This document shows positions 36,912 through 49,836 of a stretch of 64,000 nucleotides of DNA, in pieces. This DNA comes from Apophysomyces variabilis. Its lineage: Eukaryota; Mucoromycota; Mucoromycetes; Mucorales; Mucoraceae. The stretch spans positions 873,165 to 937,164 of the forward strand of contig MZZL01000401.1 in NCBI GenBank assembly GCA_002749535.1. Direction: 5' to 3'. The notes below the pieces were generated by a model. It saw nothing but the letters and a program-made list of their open reading frames with translations. It was not told where the DNA came from and did not search any database. The first letter of the stretch is position 1. Each line of letters begins with the position of its first letter. The translations under genes and the position numbers were made by a program.

Positions 36912-38903
36912 TTACAAGGATTGCTGAGAGAGGTTAGGATGTAAAGTCTTGTCTCTCCGAGAAGTGCTTGTCATCCTCAGGGCATCATCCCTGGAATCGT
37001 CCAATAAGCATTCAGGATCTTCTTCTTGATCCGGGACTTGAGTGTATGGATTGTTAGAATATGGTCGAAATTTATATCTTCTAGAGCGTTACTATCCGAT
37101 CTCGTACAGATATGGTCAATTTACTCACCCAATAAAAACATAGAAGAGCATTGTAGCGACCTCGTTCACCGTTTCTCCCAACCAGGTTACATACTTAAAC
37201 GGCAGCGAAGCTTGCAATAGTTGAACGACAATACGAGTGACATAGATATACACCAGCGTGACAATGTAGAACGAAGACCAAAGCTTGTACTTGTTTAACA
37301 CATCCATCTCTTCGTCGCCTATTGGTGAGTAATGTGCATTCTTTATCTCTTCAAACAGACCAACCTTTGCCATCTACGGAGCTCGCTTCTCCTAAGTGTT
37401 TACGCGTCTGGAGTATAGTCCATAAGACTATAGCACATCCAGCTAAATCAATTAGAGGCAGTAGCATGTTCTGAAAAGAATTATCAGCATTTCATCAAGC
37501 ATTGCGTGAAACTTGTTTTATATACCCAAAAGGACCAATTAGCCGACCCGACAGCCGCTTCACTACCGATAGCTGCTGCAACATTTGCTAAAACCTGTAG
37601 AGGCACCACAACAGAAATAACGCGTTTGTCTTTGCTTGAGAGGAATGGCTTGATAAACATCCACCCCGAAGCAAGTAATACTATAATTCCTATTAACAGA
37701 CATGCATATGGTACGGGAGCAGCTAGCTACTCACCAATAATCAATATACTCAAAAGACCTTTCACACTAAGCAAAAAAAATTAAAAAGATACGGTTAATA
37801 CTGCGATTCAGGCAGTTGTGTAAATATAAACTTGCGTTGCAAATATATAAAAGCCTATCCTCCAGCCTTCGCTTAGAACACCAGTTTGCATGTAATGGTA
37901 CTTAGCCTAATTATGCGCTCAACATCAGGACACAAGTTTTACTTCTTTCCTTCGCATATCTGCTTACCGATTGTAGCGCTTTGTTGACAACAATGAATAT
38001 GACCAGCAGCAACCTTTGGATTTAAAGAAACCATGCGATGAGAATAAACCCATTACCCGTTGAAAGAGAAACCACGTTTTACATACATTAACCAGTGGGC
38101 ACGGAAAACCCGAGTATCTTTCCGAAATATCAATAATCTGAACCAATACATAGCCACGACCATATATGCAATCGATGAAAGTCCATAAACCCAAGGTAAA
38201 GGGGTATCGCCTGCCGAGAGGTAGTTGTTTCCAGGATTGACTTGTTCTACAGTGAGCTGTCATTCGAAAGGAAACTTCAGTTTACGTCTTGCAATTATCA
38301 TTCACAACTCCTACCTGCAATGAGATGTCTGAGTCTTTGCAATTTATCAAGATCATCTGCCAAAGTCCTTCCTCCGTACCGCCGACTGTTAAGGAACCTT
38401 GCCAGCTAAGCAAATATGAATTGATGAGTAGTTTGCTCTCCAACGTTGATTTCACTACTGATGATTACGTGGCTGGATCATCCTGAACTATTTCCCTGAC
38501 ATCGCTTGTTCCATCTTTGACTTCGTCTCTTATATAGTTATTGTCGAGAAAGCACATTCCCTGCTTAGTTGGCGCGTTCTCTGTATCACTTGGTGAAAGC
38601 GTTTCCAAGACTCTTCCTTTTCGAATGTAAAAAGCAACCACACCAGGAGCTGATGCATTGGCAAGCTTTTCGTTGATTTTCAAGGGCAACTCGGCGTAAG
38701 TACTTGAACGAACGATGTTCATCCCTTTCTTTTATGTTTAGCTTACATGGTAATGTGTCACTGAGTACGATAGTTTTCCACCTGAGAGAAATCCAAAGGA
38801 AGCAACTTCAATGATTTTGCGATCGTCATTGTCCAATATCAATTCCGACTTCACGTTAAGGGCTAGCAAACAGAGAAGCAGGAAAAGCTTTTGGCCAAGC
38901 ATG
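36912..38903 (-). CDS. GOST-family seven-TM protein (PTM1/GPR107-like)
   Basis: GOST (Lung 7-TM R) proteins sit in Golgi/endosomal membranes. The start MLGQKLFLLLCLLALNVKSE is a signal peptide, followed by the luminal domain (IIEVASFGFLSGGKLSYSVT, GVVAFYIRKGRVLET, DNNYIRDEV). Seven hydrophobic segments follow across exons at about 38230-37130, including FTLGLWTFIDCIYGRGYVLV and LWSSFYIVTLVYIYVTRIVV. After the last segment the cytosolic tail starts YKFRPYSNNPYTQVPDQEED, which closely resembles the FRP..NNPY tail of this family, and ends at TAA 36912-36914. About ten exons; internal borders are approximate. Confidence 0.75.
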
Positions 38904-39535
38904 ATGTCAGGTTTCGAATCGCTACAATCCTGATTGGATTATGTTCAAGGCGACACACTCCAATGTATGTTCCAGTCACGCAGTTCCAATAGCTGATATG
39001 TGTGTCTGTCTCGGTAGGGTTATGCAAAAGCCCTTGATCGTACATATGATAGCCTATTCCGCAGGATGCTTCTCGCGATAGGGTAAAGCTTTGATCCAAG
39101 CGAATAATACCCCAGTGTCAATTCTATTAAAATCATTTACCACATTAAATATGGCTCCATGATGACAGTTGTCACTTTATTGAAAGTGGACAATCCATGA
39201 CACAAGTCTGTTGATGTTCGATTCAGATATTCGAAATATGACATCTACATCTTCTTGCCATATAACGTATAGCACAATCCAGACAAAGACATGAATGAAT
39301 ATTTTTTTTTTACTTTCCGCCTTGTCTTACATGCGGATTGCATGTTGAAATTTAATGGAACAGCAAGTTAGTTAAGAAAATCTACATTCATTGTGGCTAT
39401 GAAAATAGTAAGAATAAAGGAAAGAAATGGGTTTTAAACAAGAAAGTAAAGAAAAAAAATACATCGTATGTAACAAGTTAGTGTGTTTGGAAGAAAGATA
39501 AGAAAAGAAAAGAAACAGCGGTGCTATGCAGAGAT
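38904..39535. other. Intergenic region between GOST promoter and MARVEL gene 3' end
   Basis: A minus-strand 78-codon frame reaching 38863-39099 covers the GOST 5' leader and shows nothing recognisable. 39400-39530 is A/G-rich and is probably the 3' UTR of the next gene. Confidence 0.35.
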
Positions 39536-40705
39536 TTAGAAATGATGGGCCTGTTGCTGCTGTGCGTAGGCCGATGGCTCAGGCATGGGCATGGGAGTAT
39601 ATGAAACCGGAGGCGTGTTTTGATAAGGTTGTTGTTGTATCATATGAGCTTGTTCAGGTGTACGTTGATGGTACTCTTGGTAAGCGTAGTCCGTTTGTTC
39701 TGGCATCGGTTGAGGCGGAGCTGAGGGGGCATGGTAGTACGACTGTTGTGGCTGTTCCGCGCCAACCGGCGGATCATAGGGCGACTCGAACGGTGAGGCG
39801 TGGTGCGCAGGCGGAACGGGTGCTTGTAATGGTCGTGCTTGTTCAAAAGATTGTGGTCGTCCACCGCCCAAATCGCTTTCTTCCTCCCGATAATAATCCT
39901 TGTGTGCGGACTGATACTGTCTTGCTTCCTCTTCCTGCTGCATATTCAGTGCCATTTGTTTGTTCATCTCGTGCTCTCTTAGATTGTTCCGGACCGATTG
40001 TTTTTCACTCCAGAAGATAACCAAGGTACACAGCAGTGTTGCCACCCACATCAAACATGTTATCCATGCAAAACCAGCCGTTGCTTTGGCCAAGTTACAC
40101 TATCCAAATGCCAATCGTTGTCTTTTTTTGAGCTGCTGCGCTTTCCCAAACCCATCGAGAATAAGTTTTTTGCTTACCTGAGTTGCCCATGCGCTCATAT
40201 AATCGTCGCCATACTTCTTTTGTAAAGCCGAATCAAAGTTACAATGAACAGGGTTATTGGAGTGAACAGTGATGGAGATACTGGCGGTTGCCCATAGGAC
40301 GGAGTAAAATGAGGTGAAAATGAGGTTAGTGCGTGGCTTGAGAAAGAATTTGCCAAGCTTCTTGAATTTGCTTTGACGGTCGTAAGCCCATGGAAAATAG
40401 ACCAAGCAGATGGGTATAACAATACTTATGATGGCTACAACCAGTGTCCAGTTTGGACCGGGTTGACTTCCGCCCTATTGTCAAAGTATCATTTAATACT
40501 TGTTCTTATCCTTTTTGTCCCCTTCTTTTTTCAGTTATATACTCACATAGAACCGATTTTCCGTTGCGATGATGGGCGCCACAACACATATTGTCAGAAA
40601 CGTGGTGACGACCTGTACAACGTGCAACCAGGCCTTAGCCGTGCCAACATGTGGCATGTTATCAGGTACTGATACAGGTAGTTCTAGGTTAAGAGCACGA
40701 CCCAT
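39536..40705 (-). CDS. MARVEL-domain four-TM membrane protein with Gln/Pro-rich tail
   Basis: MARVEL proteins organise membrane domains; in fungi many are plasma-membrane or eisosome-associated. Exon 1 (from 40705) has an N-terminal segment and TM1 (VVQVVTTFLTICVVAPIIAT). Exon 2 has TM2 (WTLVVAIISIVIPICLVYFP), a loop, then TM3 (TNLIFTSFYSVLWATASISI). The final exon has TM4 (GFAWITCLMWVATLLCTLVI). The cytosolic tail of about 150 aa is rich in Gln, Pro, Tyr and His (many QQ and PP steps) and stops at 39536-39538. The topology of four TMs with short loops is clear; the precise subfamily is not. Confidence 0.7.
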
Positions 40706-41477
40706 CGTTTGTGAAGTGAAAGGGGAAAAGGAAGAAAACCGGAAATGAAAAGAAAGAAAAAAAACCTTTTTTTTTTTGGTTCAGCCTGCTTTTCCAATTT
40801 CGGGTACACAAGTCTTTTTGGCAAGAAGCTAAGCTAATGCAACCACAGTGCACTTGAATCCTGTACGCTTGTAAATCTCCCACCGCAGTCACTGATCCGT
40901 TTGTGTCATCCTATGCTTTACTTTGCGTTGCTCAATCCGATCCTCTCTGGAAAAAACTTAAACTTCTTTTCTTTTTAATCTTTCGACTTGAACAATTTAG
41001 TTAGCTCAGCAAAGTGTACCTTTCCCCGTCAGTAAGGTCACTACTTTAAAACCCCGCCACCTCTATCTGTCTTAAGCACCATGCACGTCATATCACTACC
41101 TCCTGAACTACGAATGTGCTACAAAACACGAAAAGTAATTGGTCATTTCTGCAGAGAAACAGAAAAAGCATTAAATGTTGATTATCGGAAGTATCCGATG
41201 TCCACGTAGAATATAGCTATAAACTAAACAAAAAGCAAAAGGTTTATCCATTGTTGTCTCCATACCTGAAAGAAAAAAGGTATAGTTCAACCCTACAATG
41301 CTATCTGCTTGTTTAACAGTTGGTCTGAAATGAAAAAAAAATCTACCCAACTTTTTGCTTGTGTGGATCCTTTGAACAGCAGCCAATCGAAGCCATGACT
41401 GAGCTAGAAATGGAAAGGTATTTGAAAGGTCCACTTGACTTTTCAAAGTATATCTTTCCTTTCGGCTCGGTGATGCC
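40706..41477. other. Divergent promoter region, MARVEL gene and TM9SF gene
   Basis: The two flanking genes point away from each other, so this ~770 bases should hold both promoters. It includes a purine-rich stretch (40715-40770) and pyrimidine-rich DNA at 40960-40985. No exon was supported. Confidence 0.4.
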
Positions 41478-44075
41478 ATGTCGGGCCGATTCCTAATTCC
41501 ATTCCTTTGCATTGTTCTGCTGCCATTGGTCTGCGCTACTACATACAAAAAAGGAGACCTAATCCCTCTCTTCTACAACAAAATCTTCTCTCATCTCACG
41601 CATATCCCTTATACCTATGCATCTTTACCATTCATCTGCCCTCCTCGTACCCAAGACAATCGAAAACAATCACGCCAGGCTAGTTTCTTTGTTTTAGATC
41701 AGGACCTTCTTGGCGATCGTCTTGTCCAAAGCAACTATGAGGTGAACAGCTGAATATAGCGTGCCGTTCTTATTTTCCTAACCAACACTTGCAACTCGAA
41801 TATCCGAAAAAGGTGACAGCCCTGAAAAATGTCGAATGCAAAACCCTCTGTACTCAATCTTGGTCCATTGAAGACGCAATATACGCCAAAGAATTAATTG
41901 ACAAGGATTATCAAGTAGAATGGTATGAGCATAGACGGGGAACCACTCAGTGTTTCCTGTTTCTAACTGGATCGGCAGGCGATTGGACGGATTACCTGGT
42001 GCAACAGCAACGTACACCAACGAGATAGATTTACGCGCTTATCGAGTCGGATTTCCATTAGGCCAAACTTTGGTAAGAACTTCTTTAAATGTCCGTGAAG
42101 AACGTGAGCGCGGAGGAACGCTAACAAGAAGGGAATTGATATTTATAGAACGGAAAGACCATCATTAACAATCATGTTACATTCAATATCCTTTACACTC
42201 CTCTTCCGGACGATTCGGATAGAATCCATGTGGTTGGCTTTGAAGTGTACCCGGATTCGTACGTAGTTTCAACCCAACAACGATAACACAGCTCATTTCT
42301 AAATTTCACATAGCGGAGCTAACGGTGAATGTAAACATGCCAAGGTTGACTACGAAAAACAAGAAGTGACGGAGAAGAGAATGGATGTAACGTTTACTTA
42401 TTCTGTCAGATGGACCGAGGTATATACTACAAACATCATTTTTCCAACTTCTTTTTCTTTTTGACCTTGGTTTAGTCGACGGTAGTTACCCATGCGAAGC
42501 GATGGGACACTTATATCATCCCGCCTGATCCAAAACTTCATGTATATGCCCTAATTAATAGTATCGTTGTTGTGCTATCCCTGATCGGAACTATCACCAT
42601 CATTTGGTTTAAAACGCTCCGTAAGGACGCGCCAGTGCACGGTGATGAATCGGAATTAAAGGTTGGTACGATCTTTAATGCCTACCTTGACCATTCATTT
42701 TCTGTTAGGTTCACGACGACTTTGATGATATCATTGGTTGGCGATTAATCCAACGAGATGTGTTTCGACGTCCCATATACGGAGGGTTGCTGGCTCCTGT
42801 TCTCGGAACAGGTGTCCAGCTATTGACTGCCTTTACATCTACCGTTGGTATGTTCACTCATTACACGAACAGCTAAATGCGTGCTTACTATGTATCCATC
42901 AGGCTGTGTTCAAGCTGGCTTCTGTCATCCAGCACGATCAGGACCACTAATCACCTGGTTTATGGCATCGTCCATTCTTGCCGCGTAAGTATTGCTTGGA
43001 TTATGTGTTCTCTCTCTCTAAAGTTACTGTAAATAGTACGTTAGGAGGGTACTGGAGTGCAAGAATCTATAAAGTGTTTCGTGGAAAATCATGGCTATTA
43101 AATGCGTTTTTGGTAAGATTCTTTTCTTGCGTGTGTTTGAGAATGTCTCTTTGACACCACTTTATAGACCGCATTTCTCGTTCCTGGTTTCATCTTTTTC
43201 AGTATCATGGTGCTAAGTTTCACGGCTTGGTCACAGCGATCCTCGTTGGCTATTTCTTTTGGAGGCTGGATAATCCTGATCCTTCAGTGGATGGTTTTGG
43301 TACTTCCGTTAACGATCTTTGGTGCTTATTTTGGGAATAAGAAGGATCGAATCGAGCATCCAGTTCGCACTACGCAAATGCCACGATTGATTCCCGAAAA
43401 GCGGTGGTATCAATATCATGAAATCAGGTATTTTTATTTAAGATGTGGTATAGAAGGAGGAACAAACACTTCGTCCTAGTTTCGCTATTGGTGGCGTTAT
43501 TCCATTCGCGGTCGTGTTCGTTAATGTTCATGATTTACTCAAGTCAATCGTGCAAGGCGAAGTCTATCTTTCTCAAGGCTTTACGATGATCGCGCTCTTT
43601 CTGTTCTGTATTACGGTGGTGGCAGTAACTGTCGCGCTTGTATTCTTCCAGCTCTGCACAGAGGTAGATAGAAAAGAGTAATAGCTTGTAGCTGATTTGT
43701 TTTGCAGGACTATCACTGGTGGTGGACATCATTCGCCATCGCTGCTTCACCCTCAGCCTACATTTTCGGGTTCGTATCGTTGAAAAGTAGCAAGGGCAAC
43801 GCATGCTAATACTGTTCTTAGATACGGTTGGTTGTACTATCTGTTAAAAAGTGGAGCGCAAGGGTTGTTTGGTGGATTATTTTACATAGCGTATCTGTTT
43901 CTTGGTTGTGTCCTGATTGGACTATCAACTGGCGCACTTGGGTTTTTTACCACTTATGCGATCATAAGAAGGATATATACGTCCGTCAAGGTGAGGGATG
44001 CTTAGCGGCAGTCATGGAAGAGAAACGGAACTAGCTAGTGCAATATCTAACATGTCATTTCTGCAGGTGGATTGA
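41478..44075 (+). CDS. TM9SF nonaspanin (EMP70 family)
   Basis: TM9 proteins are nine-TM Golgi/endosome proteins involved in sorting and adhesion. The signal peptide MSGRFLIPFLCIVLLPLVCA is followed by TTYKKGDLIPLFYNKIFS, the family start. The luminal domain has FVLDQDLLGDRLVQSNYE, then KNVECKTLCTQ and, across an intron at about 41921-41980, YQVEW joined to RLDGLPGATATYTNEIDL. Later exons have RWDTYIIPPDPKLH, DDFDDIIGWRLIQRDVFRRP and the hydrophobic TM block (42780-43990). The last exon (44067-44075) adds only VD and stop, so the protein ends SVKVD. This is the C-terminal KxD signal typical of TM9 proteins and binds COPI. About twelve exons. Confidence 0.9.
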
Positions 44076-45774
44076 GTAATGGGCATGATACCGAATGGGA
44101 AATTTTATCATCTATAGATCGGCTTTTTTCCTTTTAAGAGTTTAAAAAGTTACACTAAAAGTTGATATTTGCATTGAACTATATGGGGTGGATTTTATGC
44201 GTGATTGATTGCTATTGACTTGTTGATGCAGAGTTCTATGAGTTGCAGGATTGTTCCAGCGCTGGAATTGGCTTGGCCCGCCGTATGCGGAGATTAGATA
44301 TTGTAGGAAACGGTGGCTGTATACGGATATCTGTAGTCGATAGACCCCTGATATATGTAGCAGCAACATATATGACTTGAACCCAGTTGGTGAGACAAAC
44401 CAAGAATACTAAGAAATTGTGATACAGAAAATCAAATGTATAGTGTTTTAAACGCGAGAATGAACGGTTACAAAATCTTTATTGAACAATTTGAGAGTAA
44501 AAATTAGAAAAAGTCAACTTTCTTTAGAGACGAACCGATAGAGTGATATGAAGCCTTATGCCTCTGTTATTGAGATGGGATTAGAAAAAATAAAGACGAT
44601 ATTTAGACTATCAACATTAGACTGGTCTAAGTCAATCTTCGTTGAAAAACATCTATTCTGAAGGCTCGGTCATCCTCCAACACAAAAACAGTATAGATCA
44701 CAAAGTAATGAACTTACGATATCTTTGCTCTTTGCAATAAAATCCGATAAAAGAGGTATGTCAACTTTGTATTTACACGACCATTACCAACAACGGTCTG
44801 AAACAGACAATGTTTTGAGAGGTCTGCTACACTTATAAGTTCCCAATACAGTTGTACACGACGTTCTTCAATGTCGGGTATAATGCAGCTATTCGCTGAT
44901 GGGACTACTGTCATTGCTAGATCACTGAGACTATTGTGATTTGGAAGCTCAATAGCCACAAGATAAGGGTGCTGTAACAGTGCATGCTACGTATAGGTCT
45001 TTACGACCTTGTGTGCACATTAGCCTGTATATAGGCGACGTTTTGTACTTTCATTTACTCTCGGCGTTACAGACATCCATATACAGGACGGATCCTTAGG
45101 TTCCTGGTACGCTCAAGACGGTTACCCTGACATACATCCCTTACGAGCGCTTCCTCGACCTCACCCTTTTCTACTTAAGTATTCACTCCTCGTAAGTAAA
45201 TAGTGATGTTCAGCCATGGGCCATGCTATTACAGGCACTGTTCAAGTTGTTGTGGAATATCCTTTACATTGGTTTGCAAGATATTCCAAGTCTTTCTGTC
45301 ATTCTTAGCTTTCTTGGACGATGTCATACAGTCAAAAACGAATGTGCTGAAATCAATTGCAGCGAAGATGGATAGCCAAACAATCAGATGAGCCAATTTT
45401 AGTTGTCTTGTTATCTTTTTGTCCGCTCGGTCAACTCCGCAGGCCAAAAGTAAAAAAAAAAAAAAAAAGCTTTGGTATTGCACACTTGTTTCATTCGTAC
45501 CCGTTATCTTTGCAAGATCGGATACCTCTTCATTGCATTTTGCTTTCACAAGTTTGTAGCAACAAGAGGAGCTATTCCATGACGTGTTCCAGTGTACAGG
45601 TTGTCAGTAGACACGAGGTGCTATGTGTGGATATCCGCGGAATGCCCAAAGTAGGCAATTGATTCCGCGGATTCAATTTCTTGTTGTTTTACGAAAATAA
45701 AAAAATGCATATGCTATTTTTTAATCCTTTGGTTCTTTTCAACTTTTTGTTTGTTTCTTTTTCTTTTTTACCAA
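44076..45774. other. Long intergenic region with two unassigned open stretches
   Basis: A minus-strand frame at 44714-44959 (81 codons, starting VAIELPNHNSLSDLAMTV) has a protein-like composition. A plus-strand stretch at about 45011-45200 reads DIHIQDGSLGSWYAQDGYPD and continues to a stop after LLVSK, with an acceptor-like CATTAG before it. Neither matches a family I know and no other exons were found. 45452-45469 is a poly-A run. Confidence 0.3.
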
Positions 45775-46622
45775 ATGACTATCGATACCCTTAGTGTCCA
45801 GCCTTACAACGTTACGCATGCCCTACCAACACCAACCTCTTCGCCGCCACCATCCTCCCCGCAACTGAAGAAGTCTCCGTCTTTCCTCGCCCTGGAAAAA
45901 CCAATGGTCACTAAACCATTATCATCGTCATCATCATCAGCAGCTGCTTCATCCAAACCGTCCTCTAGACCATCAGCAGTAGCCACCTTTCATAAAATGA
46001 TATTGGAACTCGACGGTCGTGATAAAAGTCTAAAACTGATTCAATATCTATTCAAAATTCTCCTGCACCATCGTCTTGCTAGCCCCAAGCTTTGGTCACC
46101 CCTGACGAGCCAGTTTTCCATGACCCGCAAGCTCCTTCGTTTAGGACACGCTATGGGCCCACTGAGAGAACTGGCCGATGGGCCATCCTCCACATTCGAA
46201 TGTCTTGTATTGCTGAATGCCATCGCTAATGATATCGGCGATGATATCTATTGTATATATAAACTGGGTTTGGTCGGCCCGCGGCTGGGTAAACGTGCTG
46301 AGATAATCGCCTATTATTGTTGGTTCATCGGTATTCTGGTCGATCTGCAATCTAATTTCAAGACACTCCGCCGACTCGATAAAGAGAAGGATAAGGAAAA
46401 GATCTTTATGACAAAAGTCTCCATTGTCAAGCTGTTGATGGACGGCATCTTTTGCTGTAAGTTATTTAAGACTCTTTAAAAAATAGATTCTAACGTATCT
46501 GGTCTCTTTTAGCATGTGATATTTGGCAACCCTCTTTTGCCAATGGCGTCCAAGCATGGGCAGGCTTCTTCAGCGGATCTTTGTCAAGCTATAAACTATG
46601 GCAGAAATGTGCAAAAGCGTAA
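45775..46622 (+). CDS. PEX11: Peroxisomal membrane protein PEX11
   Basis: Pex11 drives peroxisome elongation and division. Two exons (45775-46456, 46513-46622) join in phase to about 263 aa. The N-terminal 70 residues are a Pro/Ser-rich low-complexity extension (TPTSSPPPSSPQLKKSPSF, poly-Ser and poly-Ala). The Pex11 domain follows: FHKMILELDGRDKSLKLIQY, FSMTRKLLRLGHAMGPLREL and YYCWFIGILVDLQSNFKTLR. The C-terminal membrane-associated helix includes KLLMDGIFCSCDIWQPSF. The upstream in-frame ATG/TTG codons at 45751 lie in T-rich leader and are unlikely starts. The N-terminal Ser/Pro extension is longer than in yeast Pex11. Confidence 0.85.
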
Positions 46623-47127
46623 CATCATGGCCTTATCGTTATCAACCCCTCTCTTCCAAATATCCTCCTGATTACGTTCTTCTTTTCACCTTGCCACATC
46701 TAGAAATCTTCATCTTGTCATCTTTTGTAAATGCGTTTAATTATATTCAAAAACAGCGTCACCCATGGGTCGATCTATTGTTTGGCATGATAAGCTTATA
46801 CCGCGTTCGTGATGTATTCTTGTACTCTTCTTTTTTCGGGAATAGGTGTAACCGTTGCTGCATTATGTCGTAATGGATGATGAAAGTCCAATACATGTCC
46901 CCTGAAGTTTTCTGTCATTGTCATCTACCCACATTGTCACGGCTAATGAAAATGTCAAGAGTGAATTACAAGCGATAGGCAATGTTTTTTTTCTTTTCTT
47001 TTCTTTTCTTTACCTATAGTACATTTCTCCCATATCTATATGAGTGTCTGTTGGTGCGGGTGTTTTAAGCCGGATGGCGATTTTGCTCTGAAAAAGTGTA
47101 GCGCCGTATAAAGTATCAGTATCAGGA
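46623..47127. other. Convergent 3' region between PEX11 and TVP15-like gene
   Basis: Both neighbours end here. A T-rich repeat of TTTTC units (46987-47011) is the only notable feature; it could serve poly(A) signalling for either gene. No exon supported. Confidence 0.4.
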
Positions 47128-47809
47128 TCACAGTGTATAGTGTTGACGTACTTCAATCGATACATGTTTTGGGCGTGACAGATCCAAGCCCTCTGCTGAG
47201 AAATCCTTCCAATTCTGCCAGTTAATGACGACTGGATTAGGTGGCGGAAAAGAAGAGACAAAAGAAAGGATCACATAGATAAGTCCAAACGCAAGATTAA
47301 ACGTTCCAACAATGATATTGACAACACCCTCGTCCAGTACAAGACAGCCAAAACTAAAGAAAATACGTATCGGCCTTTCTTCATTAGAACGGAAAGAGTA
47401 GTGATGTGTACCCACGACATACAAGACGAAGATTAATCCTCGTCCGCGATAAACAGCCAAAAATCGAAAATATTGGCAAGAAATATCAGATGGTTTCATC
47501 TCATTGAAAATGAGGGATGCTGCTATAACACTATAGAGTAGGTAAGAAGATGAAAAATAGACGGAACAGAAAGCGTTGGTTTACATTCCATAAATGCACA
47601 TCACAATTTGTGAGAAGTTAGCATGCAAGGATTTAATAATAGCTGCCGCAATGACTAGTAGATAAAGAGAGATATTAACGCCATTGAGCCCAAGGCTTAA
47701 GATATTCTCGATTTTGGTTCTGGAAAGCATCGAATAATAAAACAAAGCAAAAAGGAAGCAATATCCGATTCACAGACATCTTCTCCAGCTGTAGCTTGTT
47801 TCCTCTCAT
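47128..47809 (-). CDS. TVP15-like/COPI-associated Golgi membrane protein
   Basis: The fungal Tvp15/COPI-associated family are small four-TM Golgi vesicle proteins. Exon 1 from the ATG at 47809 (MRGNKLQLEK) uses a GTCTGT donor and joins an exon starting TKIENILSLGLNGVNISLYL, with TM1 LYLLVIAAAIIKS. A third exon contains YFRFLAVYRGRGLIFVL; after a 69-nt intron the last continues FGCLVLDEGVVNIIVGTFNL, then LIYVILSF and the ending FSAEGLDLSRPKHVSIEV. The RGRGL..F..G pattern and final NW..F..EGLDL block fit the family. It starts 108 bases downstream of the UBA3 stop on the same strand. The first donor site is the least certain border. Confidence 0.6.
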
Positions 47810-47917
47810 TGTTATGATTTTACCTGATTTGTACAGCAGAATTAAAGCCTACGGTAGCACAGAAACGGATAAAAACAAACGCATAGAGATAATTCCACAT
47901 TTGGCATCAGTCTTTAT

Positions 47918-49836
47918 TCATTGGATCTCTTGCTTCCAGTTTACTTTTAGCTGTAAACTGACAGGAAGTGCAGCATCGGTAATCGTTAGATATTCCCCAT
48001 CCTCAAACAGCTCTTTCAAGGCCTTGGACAAGTTTGGCCTGGTAGATATTTCAAGAGCAGGCGGTGCTTGCATATAGAGTGATTGTGAGACTGTACGTAA
48101 ACTCGGTTTCTTCAGTTGGCTATCGTAGAAAAAAAAAGAGTAAAAATCATCGATTATCATCTCATTCTCTCTCAACTTACATATCTGGCTTCTCTTTAAG
48201 CCAATCAATCAATTCTTCAAGCGTCATATTCGGATTGAGTTCAGCAGTGGATGACATATTTCCACAGACTGGACATTCAGGCTTCTTTTGATGCTCGAAT
48301 GTATAAGTATAAATCCCATCATTGCCGGTGTACATCATATAATTATTCAAATAGGGTGCTATCATGGTAGCCAACTTGAAGGCCTCGTTACAACATGACG
48401 CTGAACACACAGCGTGTTAATACCATTTTGCTTAATTGCTTAGTTTGAACAACTGGCTTACCTGCAATGACGGCATTCGTTGAGGCAATAGCAGGAATGA
48501 TATTCTTGACTACCCCTTGTGTCAAACTGTAAGTGACACCTGTGATATTAAATTTGGTTGCTCTTTCTTTCGCTGTCTCGTATATCCAACGGATGTGTTC
48601 TGGATTATCAGTGTCGCTCTTCACCTCCCCTGCAAGTACGTTTTAATTCTCAGTTTATGCTTTGTTACGTTAGGTATCCCTACCCCATACACGGGGCCAT
48701 TCCAAAACCGAAGCCCATTCGATGCAATGCTCCGGTAAACGTGGGGTATTCGCAATGGTACAAATAGGAAAAGTTGTTGGCTTGTTAAACATGTCCAAAG
48801 AGCACTCGTAACAAGAGCTCATGGTTGGCAAGATTACACGAGCTTGTCCTTTAAAGCCTGGTACAAGTTGAAGCTAGTTTCAATATAATCTAACTTTCCA
48901 CATCGTCAATACGAACCTTCAGTGCCCCCATCGATGAGTGGCTTCCAACTTTCGGGGTCGTCAGGATCAACCATCTCTATCAGTTTTGCATTGATCCATC
49001 GGCGTGCTTCAACGGAATCCAAACCGCATATGATGATTTGGAATTGCTTATAATATTGATCATCTTTGTCTTGTATCTTTCCAAAATACCTAGACAAATA
49101 TTAACCTTAATAAAATGCATGATTTCGGAACAAGGGCTTACTTACGGTATCACTTGAACACCTGGTACTCGTTTCATCACAAATTCAGCAGCGACAATGG
49201 CCTTGGACTTGCCAATATCTTTATGCCTGCAAGCCTCCTTTATTCAGCAATGGATAGATATAAAAAGACATCTGTTTAGCTTTTTACCTGAATAGGAATT
49301 GCCGATTGAGATTACTCAAGTCGATCGTGTCCATATCAATAACATGAAGTTGCTTGAAGCCGGACGATGCAAGGTTTTTCAGGATCTCACATCCTAAACC
49401 TCCTGCGCCAATAACAAGGATTTTGCATGCTTCCAGTACATCAGCAAGCTATACGATGAAATGACAGAACACTTTAAGGTCGGTAACAAAAAGCCCTGCG
49501 CCTACGCGCTGTTGGCATCTTTGCTGGGGAAAGGGTGCGTGCACGTACCTTGTCTGAATCTAATGCTCCTATAATTCCGTTTTCTAGATCCTCTCCGTAA
49601 GTACTGGATTCCAAATCGGAAGCAATATTATCATCAAGCAGCATTGCGTCTGCATTGATATTGTTGTCATTTGCCGTATCAGGCCTCATGTCGTCTCCTT
49701 CACTCTCTGGACTAAGATGCTGTACAGTATGGGATCGTATGCCTTCGGTCGGGGTCGTCTTTTGGCGTTTGGATTCAGGTATAGATGCGGGCGACAAAAC
49801 TTCTGGTCGCTTTGAAGACGAAACAGCAGGATCCAT
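47918..49836 (-). CDS. UBA3: NEDD8-activating enzyme E1 catalytic subunit
   Basis: Uba3 with Ula1/APPBP1 adenylates NEDD8/Rub1 and passes it to Ubc12 for cullin modification. After an unusual ~100-residue acidic N-terminal extension ([20 protein letters not shown], with SKRQKTTP), the E1 adenylation domain has [37 protein letters not shown] and [18 protein letters not shown]. The catalytic cysteine block is [19 protein letters not shown] (about nt 48715-48780). Zinc-binding CxxC pairs occur in CYECS and [10 protein letters not shown]. The C-terminal E2-binding ubiquitin-like domain is [19 protein letters not shown]. About eight exons. The stop is at 47920-47918. The cysteine domain and C-terminal fold distinguish it from Uba2. 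Confidence 0.9.

Noticed and set aside
39526..40020. 164-codon plus-strand frame
   Set aside because: It is the antisense shadow of the Gln/Pro-rich tail of the MARVEL gene, whose TM segments continue in frame upstream.
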